64,000 bases of DNA, from IMG/VR virus record IMGVR_UViG_3300033150_000846, positions 1 through 64,000 of that record; one strand, written 5' to 3'. Under the pieces are notes generated by a model. It was not told where the DNA came from. It ran no database searches and saw only the letters and a program-made list of their open reading frames with translations. Position numbers and translations under genes: made by a program. Source of the stretch: a virus. Below, piece after piece: positions 1 to 6,908 of this stretch; the first letter of the stretch is position 1, and each line of letters opens with the position of its first letter.

Positions 1-30
1 GCGGAGGCTTCTGCCGGTCGGAGGTGAGAG

Positions 31-267
31 ATGAAAGAAAACAACAAGGATGATCTCTATCGTAAGAAGCCAGTGATCGTCCGGGCGCGGCGCTGCACAG
101 AGCGAACCGTGATCCACACGCTGGAAGGGGACATGGTTGCCGAGCCGGGCGATTGGATCATCACTGGCGTTAAGGGCGAGCAGTACCCATGCAAGGACGA
201 CATTTTCCAGCAAACTTACGAGAAGGTTGAGATACCAAGCCGTTACACTGCGTACCATTATGAGTAA
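31..267 (+). CDS. conserved small phage protein of unknown function
   Basis: A 78-residue protein. The central stretch [15 protein letters not shown], followed by a DIF...TYE segment, is the signature of a small protein carried by many tailed phages; I know of no biochemical role for it. The start is well supported by GGAGG at 20-24, placed 6 nt before the ATG. The last 8 nt overlap the start of the next gene, so the two are probably translationally coupled. No membrane segment or cysteine cluster is visible. The family assignment comes from memory of the motif and is fairly secure; the function is not known. Confidence 0.75.
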   Translation: MKENNKDDLYRKKPVIVRARRCTERTVIHTLEGDMVAEPGDWIITGVKGEQYPCKDDIFQQTYEKVEIPSRYTAYHYE

Positions 268-838
268 TGCAATGATCGAACTTGAACGAAACGATAGACA
301 TTGGTGCGAACTGTTCATGGTAGCGGCGTCTTGGATCGCTGTGCTGTTCGTCATCATTTTGACCGCTGGGGCGCTGTACGGACAGGAATTGAAGCCGCTA
401 GAGGCTCCGGCAACCGACAGCGCTTGGACTGCCTACCGCAGGCCGACAGACGCCACGGAACTTGCCGAGAAGCTGAGACAATTGCGGCGCTATTGTGCAG
501 CCGGGCGAGGGCTTGCCTTTGGAACGCCGGCGCTGTTCCGCGATCCTCAGGGGCGACTTGTGGCGGCGTTCAGTCATCCGACATTTGCCGCACCGCGCAA
601 GGTTGTCCAGGACGCCGAGGGCAACATCATCAGCGAGAGTGGCGGAGACAGAATTCTCCTGGTGCGCGGCAAGGCATTGATCCAGGCTGCTTCACAGCTT
701 TGCGCCCCGGCTTTTAGAGATGGCCGACGCGACCGGCGCTTTCTGCGGGCATTTTGGGAGCTGGATCAAGCTAGCGGCAATGTGCGGTTTGTGCGACGGA
801 TTCCGGAGGGACTGAAGCCGGTGGAGGCCCCGGAGTGA
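260..838 (+). CDS. hypothetical protein with N-terminal signal anchor
   Basis: A 192-residue protein starting at an ATG that overlaps the previous stop. Residues about 18-39 are strongly hydrophobic and end in AGALYGQ, which reads as a signal anchor or signal peptide, so most of the chain should lie outside the cytoplasm. The remainder is Ala/Arg-rich with no domain I recognise, and it ends in a Pro/Glu-rich tail (GLKPVEAPE) echoing the LKPLEAP stretch just after the membrane segment. A spanin-like or periplasmic role is possible from the topology alone, but there is no clear coiled coil and no embedded Rz1-like lipoprotein frame that I would trust. Confidence 0.6.
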   Translation: MSNAMIELERNDRHWCELFMVAASWIAVLFVIILTAGALYGQELKPLEAPATDSAWTAYRRPTDATELAEKLRQLRRYCAAGRGLAFGTPALFRDPQGRLVAAFSHPTFAAPRKVVQDAEGNIISESGGDRILLVRGKALIQAASQLCAPAFRDGRRDRRFLRAFWELDQASGNVRFVRRIPEGLKPVEAPE

Positions 839-888
839 AGTTTCTTACTAGCCAACTGTTTCCACGTGACACTTTGGAGGCAGAAGCA

Positions 889-1065
889 ATGACTTGCCCA
901 AGCTGCGGCTGCTCTGTGCCTTTAACGGCTTCACGATACGCAGTCTCCCTCATTGAAGCGCTGTGCGACGAACTCGCTCGACAACAGCACAAAGACCCCG
1001 AAACAAAACAACTACTAAACCAAGCAGAAGCCTTCCTCAAAGGAACCAGAGGCAAAACAGAATAG
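889..1065 (+). CDS. small CxxC zinc-ribbon-like protein
   Basis: A 58-residue protein beginning MTCPSCGCS. The ATG at 889 is preferred over an in-frame GTG at 835 because GGAGG lies at 874-878, 10 nt upstream. The N-terminal CPSCGC could hold half of a metal site or a redox pair; only three cysteines cluster here plus one further Cys in the helix, so a full zinc ribbon is not certain. The C-terminal half is a charged helix. Function unknown. It ends 4 nt before the next start. Confidence 0.5.
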   Translation: MTCPSCGCSVPLTASRYAVSLIEALCDELARQQHKDPETKQLLNQAEAFLKGTRGKTE

Positions 1066-1069
1066 CTGT

Positions 1070-1594
1070 ATGATAAAGCACCTACGATACCTACACTATG
1101 TACTGCGGCACAAATATTACGTGCTCCGTGAGTGCTGGAAGCATGGCCTGATTTGGCGCGGGTTGACCCATGACTTAAGTAAATTCCTTCCTAGTGAATG
1201 GCTCCCATACGCAAATTACTTCTACGGCAAAGCCCATACTGTTCGGGACGAGACAGGTTACTATAAACCTACTGATACTGGTGATGCAAGGTTTGACTTC
1301 GCTTGGCTCCTCCACCAGAAGCGCAATGATCATCATTGGCAATGGTGGATTTTACCGGAGGATGAAGGTGGAATAAAAGTGCTGCCCATGTCACGTGAAG
1401 CTCGCCTGGAAATGCTCTGTGACTGGATCGGTGCCGGTCTAGCCCAGGGAACACCAGGCACTCGTGCTTGGTACCTAAAGAACAAAGACAAGATGCTGCT
1501 ACATCCAGAGACACGTGCATGGGTTGAACGCCAGCTTAGCACAAGCAATCCTTTGATACTGTCCAATGAACGCCAAACTCAAGCAACTGGTTGA
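1070..1594 (+). CDS. DUF5662 family phage protein
   Basis: A 174-residue protein matching the DUF5662 family common in phages: an N-terminal LHYVLRHKYYVLREC helix, the THDLSKF motif near residues 34-40 and a later HQKRNDHHWQWW motif near residues 81-92. The spaced His/Asp residues (THDLSK, HHWQ) resemble an HD-like metal site, so a metal-dependent hydrolase is plausible, but no activity has been shown to my knowledge. The 3' end overlaps the following gene by 29 nt. Confidence 0.8.
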   Translation: MIKHLRYLHYVLRHKYYVLRECWKHGLIWRGLTHDLSKFLPSEWLPYANYFYGKAHTVRDETGYYKPTDTGDARFDFAWLLHQKRNDHHWQWWILPEDEGGIKVLPMSREARLEMLCDWIGAGLAQGTPGTRAWYLKNKDKMLLHPETRAWVERQLSTSNPLILSNERQTQATG

Positions 1595-1829
1595 CGCCCT
1601 GCCATGGAACTGGAAGGACCTAGCGCAACATCTGGACATGCTATCCCTGCGCTGCGAGAAGAAGCCGCCGGGCTGGGTCGACCCGAATGATCCGATTGTC
1701 CTAGATCTCATGAAGACAGCGGCGAAGGTTTCCAGGGATCGCGGGCTGAAACCGCCACCAAATTACGACGAGGAATACCGGCAGTTCATGGAGTGCTTCG
1801 AGGAACTGTACACCAAGGGTGAAATATGA
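1566..1829 (+). CDS. hypothetical protein
   Basis: An 87-residue soluble, mixed-charge protein with Trp-rich N-terminal part (ALPWNWKDLAQ) and a C-terminal acidic helix. It starts inside the end of the DUF5662-like gene, an overlap typical of this compact operon. No membrane segment, repeat or recognised motif. Function unknown; real gene status is supported by position, length and codon continuity with its neighbours. Confidence 0.55.
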   Translation: MNAKLKQLVDALPWNWKDLAQHLDMLSLRCEKKPPGWVDPNDPIVLDLMKTAAKVSRDRGLKPPPNYDEEYRQFMECFEELYTKGEI

Positions 1830-1870
1830 CAGAGTCCTGACTGGTGAATTCAAACAAAGCGAAAGTTAGG

Positions 1871-1876
1871 TATAAT
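1871..1876 (+). promoter_or_regulatory. possible -10 box
   Basis: TATAAT lies 15 bp before the ATG of the small basic gene. No convincing -35 hexamer is seen 17 nt upstream and there is no TGn extension, so this is a weak call based on the hexamer and its intergenic position. Confidence 0.3.
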
Positions 1877-1890
1877 AGAGAGGCAAGACT

Positions 1891-2058
1891 ATGCCAAAAG
1901 AACTGGAAAGAAAGCTACGACGACAGGTGAAGTACATGAAGCTTCGCCGAAGAAAAGGCGAAACCCGTAAAGAAGCCGAGGACCGCTACGTTTACGGAAC
2001 TCTCCGTAAGACAGGTTGGAAGCCCAAGCGTAAGAAGCACACAAAAAAGAAGAAATAA
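1891..2058 (+). CDS. small highly basic protein
   Basis: A 55-residue, very Lys/Arg-rich protein (begins MPKELERKLRRQ, ends KKHTKKKK). Its charge suggests nucleic-acid binding, but no fold is recognised. The start is set by GAGAGG at 1878-1883, and its TAA shares a base with the ATG of the next gene (TAATG at 2056-2060), indicating translational coupling. Too short to be a confident family assignment; coding status rests on the coupling and codon pattern. Confidence 0.55.
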   Translation: MPKELERKLRRQVKYMKLRRRKGETRKEAEDRYVYGTLRKTGWKPKRKKHTKKKK

Positions 2059-2675
2059 TGCGACTCGCCAAACTAGCATGTATCGCAACAATCTTTGCGG
2101 CCACCGGCCTGGCTTGTGAACCAACACTCAAGCCCTGCTTGGTTACCGCCAACTTCTCGACAAACCTTGAAGGTGACCCAGATACACGCCCTTCCACGTG
2201 GGGCATGGCCAAGGCTCAGACATGGACGCTACAATTCACCCCGCTGCCAAACACCCGAGTGGAGATTCTTGAGGTCTCAGGTGACTTAGTGGCATGGCCG
2301 ACTACAGGGGGCCTTGGCCCGGCAATTGTGGAGCCAGGCCGTTTTGCCGGAGTGCTGTTTGGGCTACAGACGACTGAGCCTGAAGGCTCAACCCGTGCTT
2401 TCCCAGCTTCCGACAACACTCTGGTCTACATTCAGGACGCGGTAGCCCAGGAGCCCAGACGTGCCTCTTTCGACCGTCACATCAGGCGTACTCTGCCTGC
2501 CGACAACAAAATCATCGTGAAGGTCGCAGTCTGGCTCAACGACACCGGCTACAAAATCCACATTGAACCAACATTCACCATCAAGTACCGTTTCGTCCCC
2601 GCCAACTACAAGGGGTGGGGAGAGTTTGGCAGCGGGGTTCTAGAGTTTCGACCGGCCTCGGAAAAGGAGGAATAA
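2058..2675 (+). CDS. exported or lipoprotein-like hypothetical protein
   Basis: A 205-residue protein with a clear N-terminal export signal (RLAKLACIATIFAATGLAC). The Cys after TGLA would suit a lipobox-like cleavage site, although the residue three before it is Gly rather than the usual Leu, so lipidation is uncertain. The mature part is beta-rich with no recognised domain. Two copies of the 15-bp interspersed motif lie inside this gene in opposite orientations (2238-2252 and 2624-2638), the second encoding FGSGV near the C terminus. It may act in the host envelope or virion surface; this is inference. Confidence 0.6.
   Translation: MRLAKLACIATIFAATGLACEPTLKPCLVTANFSTNLEGDPDTRPSTWGMAKAQTWTLQFTPLPNTRVEILEVSGDLVAWPTTGGLGPAIVEPGRFAGVLFGLQTTEPEGSTRAFPASDNTLVYIQDAVAQEPRRASFDRHIRRTLPADNKIIVKVAVWLNDTGYKIHIEPTFTIKYRFVPANYKGWGEFGSGVLEFRPASEKEE
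2238..2252 (-). repeat. interspersed 15-bp motif, copy 1
   Basis: ACCCCGCTGCCAAAC on the + strand, i.e. GTTTGGCAGCGGGGT on the - strand. Inside the exported-protein gene, read there as PLPN. Confidence 0.95.
2624..2638 (+). repeat. interspersed 15-bp motif, copy 2
   Basis: GTTTGGCAGCGGGGT in the same gene as copy 1 but in the opposite orientation, 386 bp away; encodes FGSGV. Confidence 0.95.
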
Positions 2676-2885
2676 ATGATGGATAAGCTTCTTAAGGTAT
2701 TGTCTCCCGGCAAGACAGTCGGGATGAACACGACACTTGGGGTTGTTTTGTACTGGATTTCTCAGATGGAGTTCCAGACGGAAGTGGGGCGGATTGTCCA
2801 GATGGTCGTGATGGCGGCTACTGTTGTCGGTATTGCCGTGGTCACGAACCTTGCACATCAGGCTCCAAGTCCTCGTAAGAAATGA
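2676..2885 (+). CDS. small membrane protein, holin candidate
   Basis: A 69-residue protein with a hydrophobic stretch in the middle (about residues 18-29) and a stronger one near residues 40-59 (VQMVVMAATVVGIAVVTNLA), ending in a basic tail (SPRKK). Size, two hydrophobic segments and charged C terminus fit a class II-type holin, but it is far from the endolysin gene, so the role is only a guess. Preceded by GGAGGAATAAATG, overlapping the spacing of the upstream stop. Confidence 0.55.
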   Translation: MMDKLLKVLSPGKTVGMNTTLGVVLYWISQMEFQTEVGRIVQMVVMAATVVGIAVVTNLAHQAPSPRKK

Positions 2886-3211
2886 CTAAGCAGACAAGGG
2901 TTGAGAGACAGAAGAAAGCTATTGCAGACGCTGATCTTGTCACTAACTTGCTGGAGCACGCTGGCTGGGTGGATGTAATCAAGCCCAGGCTGGAGGCCAA
3001 GGTGAATGAGCTTAGGACTTTGCTCCCGCAACTTGTGCTGAGCTCGGGTCTGCAGGTGACTACAGGAGCTACGAAGGAGCAAGTAGCTGCTAGAATTCAA
3101 GGTATTACCGAGGTCATTAAGCTGATTGAGAATATCCTTCGGGATGGAGCTACGGCTTTTGAGGAGCTTAATGCCTTTGGTAAGCTAAGTACGCAGGAGA
3201 AGCCCAGATAG
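2882..3211 (+). CDS. hypothetical helical protein upstream of scaffold
   Basis: A 109-residue, predominantly alpha-helical protein with no membrane segment or recognised motif. The start ATG overlaps the previous stop (AAATGA). It sits just before the scaffold and capsid genes, so a head-assembly or connector role is possible, but nothing in the sequence proves it. Confidence 0.55.
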   Translation: MTKQTRVERQKKAIADADLVTNLLEHAGWVDVIKPRLEAKVNELRTLLPQLVLSSGLQVTTGATKEQVAARIQGITEVIKLIENILRDGATAFEELNAFGKLSTQEKPR

Positions 3212-3217
3212 TATAAT
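3212..3217 (+). promoter_or_regulatory. possible -10 box before scaffold
   Basis: TATAAT in the 20-bp gap before the scaffold ATG. No good -35 and no TGn extension. Weak call. Confidence 0.3.
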
Positions 3218-3231
3218 ATAGAGGTAACATT

Positions 3232-4194
3232 ATGCCAGACAACGATATCACCAAAAACGAAGAAAGCACTGAGGAAGCACCGGTTACGGAACCGGAAAAC
3301 AGTGGTGTGGAAGAGAAGACCGCCCGCGAAAAGATTTATGAAAAGTACTACGGGAGTCAGACAGACTCGCCTGTTGTGAGCACGGAGGGAGCTAAGGAAG
3401 AGGAATCCTCGGCTCCGCAGGAGGAGTCTGCGGTTGACAGGGACCAGGAGATGTCCGCGAAGGAGGCCCCGGAGGCTAGCGAGGGTTCGACTGGTCCGCG
3501 TAGTGAGGAGGAAATTGCTCGGAAGTTGGCTGAAGTGGAGGCTTTGATCAAGGCACAGCAGGAGGAAATTGCCCGCTTCAAAGCGGCAGCATCTTCTAAT
3601 GAGCCTGAAGCTCCGCAGCCAGCCGAGGAGCAGAAGCAAGAGAGTTGGGTAGAGCTTTATCGTGAAGGCAAGTTCGAGGAAGGTGATCGTGCTCTGGCTC
3701 GGCGCATTGATGAGTTGAATGCTCAGAAGAGGGCTTCTGAGGCACAGGCTATCATGGCGCAGACAGTCGAGATGCTTGAAGCCAAGCACAGAATGCAGAA
3801 GTTTACCGACGAGATTAAGCGAGAAAATCCCCATTTGAAGAATCTTGAGGGAGTTTTCAATTCCGCTATTGAGCGCGATATCATTCGTGCGAAAGAAGAA
3901 GGCAAGATTAGGAGTCACAAAGACTTTGCCGATTTCTATGTTGAACGGCTAAAGGCTTATGTGGACAGCGCGAATAATGTTGTTAAGGAGTCCCGCGCCT
4001 CTGGTGCCAAAGACGCTACTGTTAGAACGCAGGAAGTTATCAGTGAAGGGGTAATGAAGCCACAGGAGGTTTCGTCTCCTCGGGTTCCCGAGAAGGAAGA
4101 GGAGAAGAAGCAAGAAGTGCCGGAAGACCCTCTCGAAGCTTATATCTTTTTGCGGAGACAACAGGCAGCGAAACGTGATGGGCTAGCAACTTAA
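3232..4194 (+). CDS. putative capsid scaffolding protein
   Basis: A 320-residue, highly acidic, Glu-rich protein. The first 100 residues are low-complexity and probably disordered; residues about 100-230 form long charged helices with coiled-coil character; the C terminus is Glu/Lys-rich again. This composition and the position immediately before the major capsid gene (16-bp gap with AAAGGAG) are typical of phage scaffolding proteins that guide procapsid assembly and are removed before packaging. No protease motif is seen. The assignment rests on composition and gene order rather than a sequence signature. Confidence 0.7.
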   Translation: MPDNDITKNEESTEEAPVTEPENSGVEEKTAREKIYEKYYGSQTDSPVVSTEGAKEEESSAPQEESAVDRDQEMSAKEAPEASEGSTGPRSEEEIARKLAEVEALIKAQQEEIARFKAAASSNEPEAPQPAEEQKQESWVELYREGKFEEGDRALARRIDELNAQKRASEAQAIMAQTVEMLEAKHRMQKFTDEIKRENPHLKNLEGVFNSAIERDIIRAKEEGKIRSHKDFADFYVERLKAYVDSANNVVKESRASGAKDATVRTQEVISEGVMKPQEVSSPRVPEKEEEKKQEVPEDPLEAYIFLRRQQAAKRDGLAT

Positions 4195-4210
4195 CCAAAG
4201 GAGATGAATT

Positions 4211-4498
4211 ATGGCAGGACAAACATGGTCAGTTGGCTCTCTTGGAGGCACAGGCATCGGCGCGGTTCCGTATCTGTCGGATCGTTTGCGCTATGTGGCG
4301 CAGCCGGAGTGGAGACTGCGCAGCTTTGTGGACGTAAAAGAGGCCATTGGCAAAAATCGTGGAGACACCTGGCTTTTTGACAAAGTCGGGAACCTTGCTA
4401 CGCAGGGTACCACGTTGATTGAAACGGCTACCATGCCGGAGACCAACTTTACGGTTGGTCAGGGTACGGGAACTATTGATGAGTGGGGTAAACTGAAT
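4211..4498 (+). CDS. major capsid protein, exon 1 (N-terminal 96 residues)
   Basis: The first exon of the major capsid protein. It begins MAGQTWSVGSLGG after AAAGGAG and ends GTIDEWGKLN. Capsid proteins of this type continue from E-(Y/W)-G-N into A/S-V-P-Y-T, and that continuation is found 625 nt downstream, in exon 2. Reading on past 4498 hits TGA immediately, so without splicing the product would be a 96-residue fragment. The exon ends in T, as expected for the U.G pair at a group I 5' splice site. Joined to exon 2 it gives a product of about 321 residues, normal for a HK97-fold capsid protein. Confidence 0.85.
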
Positions 4499-5123
4499 TG
4501 ATTGCCCTTTTACGTGGTAGTTGCAGGAAAGCCCTAAAGCCATCGGCCCCTACTGATGGAACAGTTCGATGGATGTAACAATGGGTAACCCGCATATGCA
4601 AGAGGTTGAGATGGCATACTTGGCAGGATTGATTGATGGGGAAGGGACGATTACCTTAGAGAGGTCAGGTAACCGTCGCCTGAATGGCATGATGGGCCTG
4701 AGCCCCAAGGTGATTGTAACCGACACAGACCGGGCGATTGTTGACGCTACTATGACAATCATGCGTCGGCTCGGTGTGAACCCCTATGTTAAGGTACAGT
4801 CTCCTGCTAAGCGCAAGAAGGCTTGCTTTTGGGTTACGGTCAGCGGTCTTAGTAAGTGCAAGAAAGTGCTGGAGGCCGTGAAGCCTTACCTGGTCGGCAA
4901 GTTGGCGCAGGCTCAGCTTGTACTGGACTTTGTGGAAAGCCGAGGCAATTCGCAGGCTGCTAAAGGCCAACAGTACAGTGAAGCTGAGCTGCAAATTCTG
5001 GATAAATTGCGTGCTCTCAACCATCGAGGCGTGTCAGAGACTGAAGACCACGGACTCCGTTGGAAGCTAGCTTCCAAGAGTCAAATGACAGTCCACTCCG
5101 CAGTGAAAGCTGCGGGCTGAGTG
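4499..5123 (+). other. group I intron in the major capsid gene
   Basis: About 625 nt separate two halves of one capsid protein. Conserved group I core elements can be seen: a P-like element GTTGCAGGAAAGCCCTAAAG shortly after the 5' splice site, an R-like CAGAGACTGAAGAC near 5035-5048, and an S-like AATGACAGTCC near 5084-5094. The exon end CTGAAT can pair with GTTGCAG (U.G at the splice site). The intron ends in G before AATAGCGTTCCG. Exact boundaries are inferred from the need to keep frame, to follow U and to end in G; a shift of a codon is possible. It houses the LAGLIDADG gene. Confidence 0.75.
4569..5120 (+). CDS. LAGLIDADG homing endonuclease (intron-encoded)
   Basis: A 183-residue protein with the diagnostic LAGLIDGEG motif at about residues 18-26, in a frame different from both capsid exons. 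LAGLIDADG enzymes cut intronless alleles at a long target and so spread the intron. Only one strong motif is obvious, so it may act as a homodimer or have a degenerate second motif. Several in-frame ATGs (residues 1, 5, 10, 15) lie before the motif and no strong ribosome site decides between them. The 3' end of the gene overlaps the intron core, as is common. Confidence 0.85.
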   Translation: MDVTMGNPHMQEVEMAYLAGLIDGEGTITLERSGNRRLNGMMGLSPKVIVTDTDRAIVDATMTIMRRLGVNPYVKVQSPAKRKKACFWVTVSGLSKCKKVLEAVKPYLVGKLAQAQLVLDFVESRGNSQAAKGQQYSEAELQILDKLRALNHRGVSETEDHGLRWKLASKSQMTVHSAVKAAG

Positions 5124-5801
5124 AATAGCGTTCCGTACACCCTGAAGATTGATGCTCTTGGGCAGATTTCGATCTCGTCCGTTACTGAGCACAAGCTCAG
5201 GGATGACATGGTGGCTGCCCTGGAGAATGGCTGCGGTGACGAGTATGTGAAGACTGACTTCATTGCCGTCAACGTGGGCACTGCTTCAGTGGCGATCACA
5301 ACTGATGGTACCGCCACTGCTACTGCTTCGGCGGATCTCACTGCCGCGAATGTTCGTTCCATTGTGAACTTCATGAAGCGGAAGAAGATTCCCAAGTATA
5401 GTGGTGGGACATATGTGTGCGTTGGCTCGGTGAATTTGCTTGCTGGACTTCAGGCCGACACCGCGACTGGTGGCTGGATTGATGTGAGCAAGTATACTGG
5501 TGAATTTGCCCGTAACATTCACAACGGCGAGATTGGTAAGTTTTACCAGACTCGGTTTGTGGAGGAAACCGGGTACTTCTCCAATACCATCGGTAGTGGG
5601 AGCGACAACGGCTCCGGCGTCTTCTTCGGGATGGACAACGTCTATGAGGCGGTGGCTATTCCGGAGGAAATTCGCGTGAAGAATTCCACTGACTACAATC
5701 GAGACCTGGGCTTGGCGTGGTACGCCCTGCTTGGCTTCAAGATTGTGTGGGATTACTCTGCCGACAATGAGCAGCACATTGTCTACGTGACAAGTGCGTA
5801 G
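5124..5801 (+). CDS. major capsid protein, exon 2 (C-terminal 225 residues)
   Basis: The second exon starts NSVPYTLKIDALGQ, the usual continuation of the EYGNAVPYT region of HK97-fold capsid proteins, and carries the P-domain and A-domain of the subunit. A GTG at 5121 could in principle start an independent protein, but no ribosome site precedes it and the sequence makes sense only joined to exon 1. It ends 17 bp before the next gene, whose AAAGGAGG site lies in the gap. Confidence 0.85.
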   Translation, partial: NSVPYTLKIDALGQISISSVTEHKLRDDMVAALENGCGDEYVKTDFIAVNVGTASVAITTDGTATATASADLTAANVRSIVNFMKRKKIPKYSGGTYVCVGSVNLLAGLQADTATGGWIDVSKYTGEFARNIHNGEIGKFYQTRFVEETGYFSNTIGSGSDNGSGVFFGMDNVYEAVAIPEEIRVKNSTDYNRDLGLAWYALLGFKIVWDYSADNEQHIVYVTSA

Positions 5802-5818
5802 GGAAAGGAGGAGTAATT

Positions 5819-6232
5819 ATGGCATACCCTGACCAGAAGTATTACACACGGCAGGTAAACCTGTGGGGCCAAGCAGTAGACTTCGGCACTGCGGGCGGCA
5901 CAACTGTCAGCTCGGCAGATGCTGTGAAGCAGCTTCCGAAGTTCTTCCGCAAAACCAAGGTTAACAAGCTCCGTCTGCGTTGCACAACCATTCCGAACGC
6001 AGAAGCTACTGCTCTGGTGGCTTCGTTCTTGAATGGGACAGACACGTTTGCAACTGTGACTTTGACGACAGCAACTGCTGATCAGTCTCTTGATGCTACA
6101 GTCACTAGTGCAAACGCTGTGTTTGACGCAGACTCTCAGCCAACTGTGAAAATCACTGGGACGGCTACCGCTTCCGGCGATAGCCTCGGTGACTTTGACA
6201 TTTGGGCTGAGACCCAGGAAGTCTACGAGTAG
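5819..6232 (+). CDS. putative capsid decoration or head protein
   Basis: A 137-residue, Thr/Ala/Ser-rich, beta-rich protein immediately after the capsid gene, with a very strong AAAGGAGG ribosome site, implying high expression. Position, size and composition are typical of head decoration or minor head proteins. No diagnostic motif is visible. The gene is followed by hairpins that probably end part of the capsid transcript. Confidence 0.6.
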   Translation: MAYPDQKYYTRQVNLWGQAVDFGTAGGTTVSSADAVKQLPKFFRKTKVNKLRLRCTTIPNAEATALVASFLNGTDTFATVTLTTATADQSLDATVTSANAVFDADSQPTVKITGTATASGDSLGDFDIWAETQEVYE

Positions 6233-6244
6233 TAGCCTTAGATT

Positions 6245-6285
6245 GCTAGGAGCTGGGGCATCCTGGCTCCTAGCCCACTTTCTAC
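6245..6285 (+). terminator. likely terminator after the capsid/decoration genes
   Basis: GCTAGGAGC (6245-6253) and GCTCCTAGC (6266-6274) form a 9-bp stem, followed by a modest pyrimidine run (CCACTTTCT). The T-run is imperfect, so efficiency is uncertain. Confidence 0.5.
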
Positions 6286-6317
6286 CTACTCAACTTGGTG
6301 CAAGCCCTTGAGTAGGT
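6284..6317 (+). other. 10-bp inverted repeat upstream of the promoter
   Basis: ACCTACTCAA (6284-6293) and TTGAGTAGGT (6308-6317) are perfectly complementary around a 14-nt loop. It sits 7 bp before a -35 box; it could be a second hairpin of the terminator or an operator. Confidence 0.5.
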
Positions 6318-6323
6318 TATCAC

Positions 6324-6352
6324 TTGACTTTTGTCAAGGTTTGTGGTATAGT
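6324..6352 (+). promoter_or_regulatory. strong sigma70-type promoter (upstream of a short RNA)
   Basis: TTGACT (6324-6329), 17-nt spacer, TATAGT (6347-6352), with a TGn extension. The -35 lies in a small palindrome CTTGAC-TTTT-GTCAAG (6323-6338), a possible operator. Transcription should start near 6359. Confidence 0.75.
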
Positions 6353-6358
6353 GAGAGT

Positions 6359-6424
6359 GGAGGCTGCCCAAGGGTCTAGGCTGCTTGGGAGGTCTCCCCT
6401 TACGGCCCGAAAGGGCCGTTTTCT
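6359..6424 (+). ncRNA. candidate small RNA, about 65 nt
   Basis: A strong promoter is followed after only about 65 nt by a textbook intrinsic terminator and then by a second promoter, leaving no room for a protein. The predicted RNA has a hairpin CCCAAG...CTTGGG (6367-6389) and the terminator hairpin. No tRNA or known RNA family is recognised. An attenuator or decoy leader for the next gene is the main alternative. Confidence 0.5.
6402..6424 (+). terminator. intrinsic terminator of the 6.4-kb small RNA
   Basis: ACGGCCC-GAAA-GGGCCGT forms a perfect 7-bp GC-rich stem with a GAAA tetraloop, followed directly by TTTTCT. Textbook rho-independent terminator. Confidence 0.85.
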
Positions 6425-6425
6425 C

Positions 6426-6454
6426 TTGACAAATGGAGAAGTTTGTGGTATACT
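6426..6454 (+). promoter_or_regulatory. strong sigma70-type promoter, leaderless start downstream
   Basis: TTGACA (6426-6431), 17-nt spacer, TATACT (6449-6454) with TGn extension. The next ATG is at 6465, about 4 nt from the predicted transcription start near 6461, leaving no room for a ribosome site. Confidence 0.8.
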
Positions 6455-6464
6455 CAGTGTGAGT

Positions 6465-6908
6465 ATGCCTACAAAACAACCTGCAAGAAAGACCAAAACC
6501 AACTGGAAGGCCCTTTACCAGGCTAAGATCTGGCCAAAGGAAATCATTTGTCAAAGCTACTATCCTACCCACTTCGCAAATGTAGCTTGCCATAGCCGCA
6601 TTATTCCCAAGGTAGAGAACATCAAGAATCACATGAGGAACTGTTCGGACGATGTCGGCTTGGGTATCTATGTCGTTATGGAAACCCGTTCCGAGGGCTG
6701 CCCCTTGTGGAAAGACCTGGAGGAAGCTGGCATTGAGGCGCTGGATTTTCGCTGTGCCGTAGACAACCATATTGTTCCGTTCCACCCCTTCCACATCGCA
6801 AAGCACACCAAGCCGCACTCGGGCAACCGCCGGAGAGTGACTGAAGGGAACAGGTTCTACTTCACGTTGTCTTATGAGCAGCCCATTGACGAAGAAGAAG
6901 AGTTCTAG
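6465..6908 (+). CDS. hypothetical protein, likely leaderless
   Basis: A 147-residue protein with basic N terminus (MPTKQPARKTKT) and acidic C terminus (DEEEEF). The open frame extends upstream to 6324, but the promoter and terminator lie there, so the ATG at 6465 just after the -10 box is chosen; the mRNA would be essentially leaderless. Scattered Cys and His residues do not form an obvious zinc finger. It is the first gene of a unit leading into the heptosyltransferase-like gene, which overlaps its last 35 nt. Function unknown. Confidence 0.6.
   Translation: MPTKQPARKTKTNWKALYQAKIWPKEIICQSYYPTHFANVACHSRIIPKVENIKNHMRNCSDDVGLGIYVVMETRSEGCPLWKDLEEAGIEALDFRCAVDNHIVPFHPFHIAKHTKPHSGNRRRVTEGNRFYFTLSYEQPIDEEEEF

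Noticed and set aside
301-717. Rz1-like gene nested in the 260-838 gene
   Set aside because: The alternate frame lacks a signal peptide with lipobox and a Pro-rich body.
4499-5123. Intein in the capsid gene
   Set aside because: A stop codon follows the first exon at once and the endonuclease is in another frame, so protein splicing is impossible.
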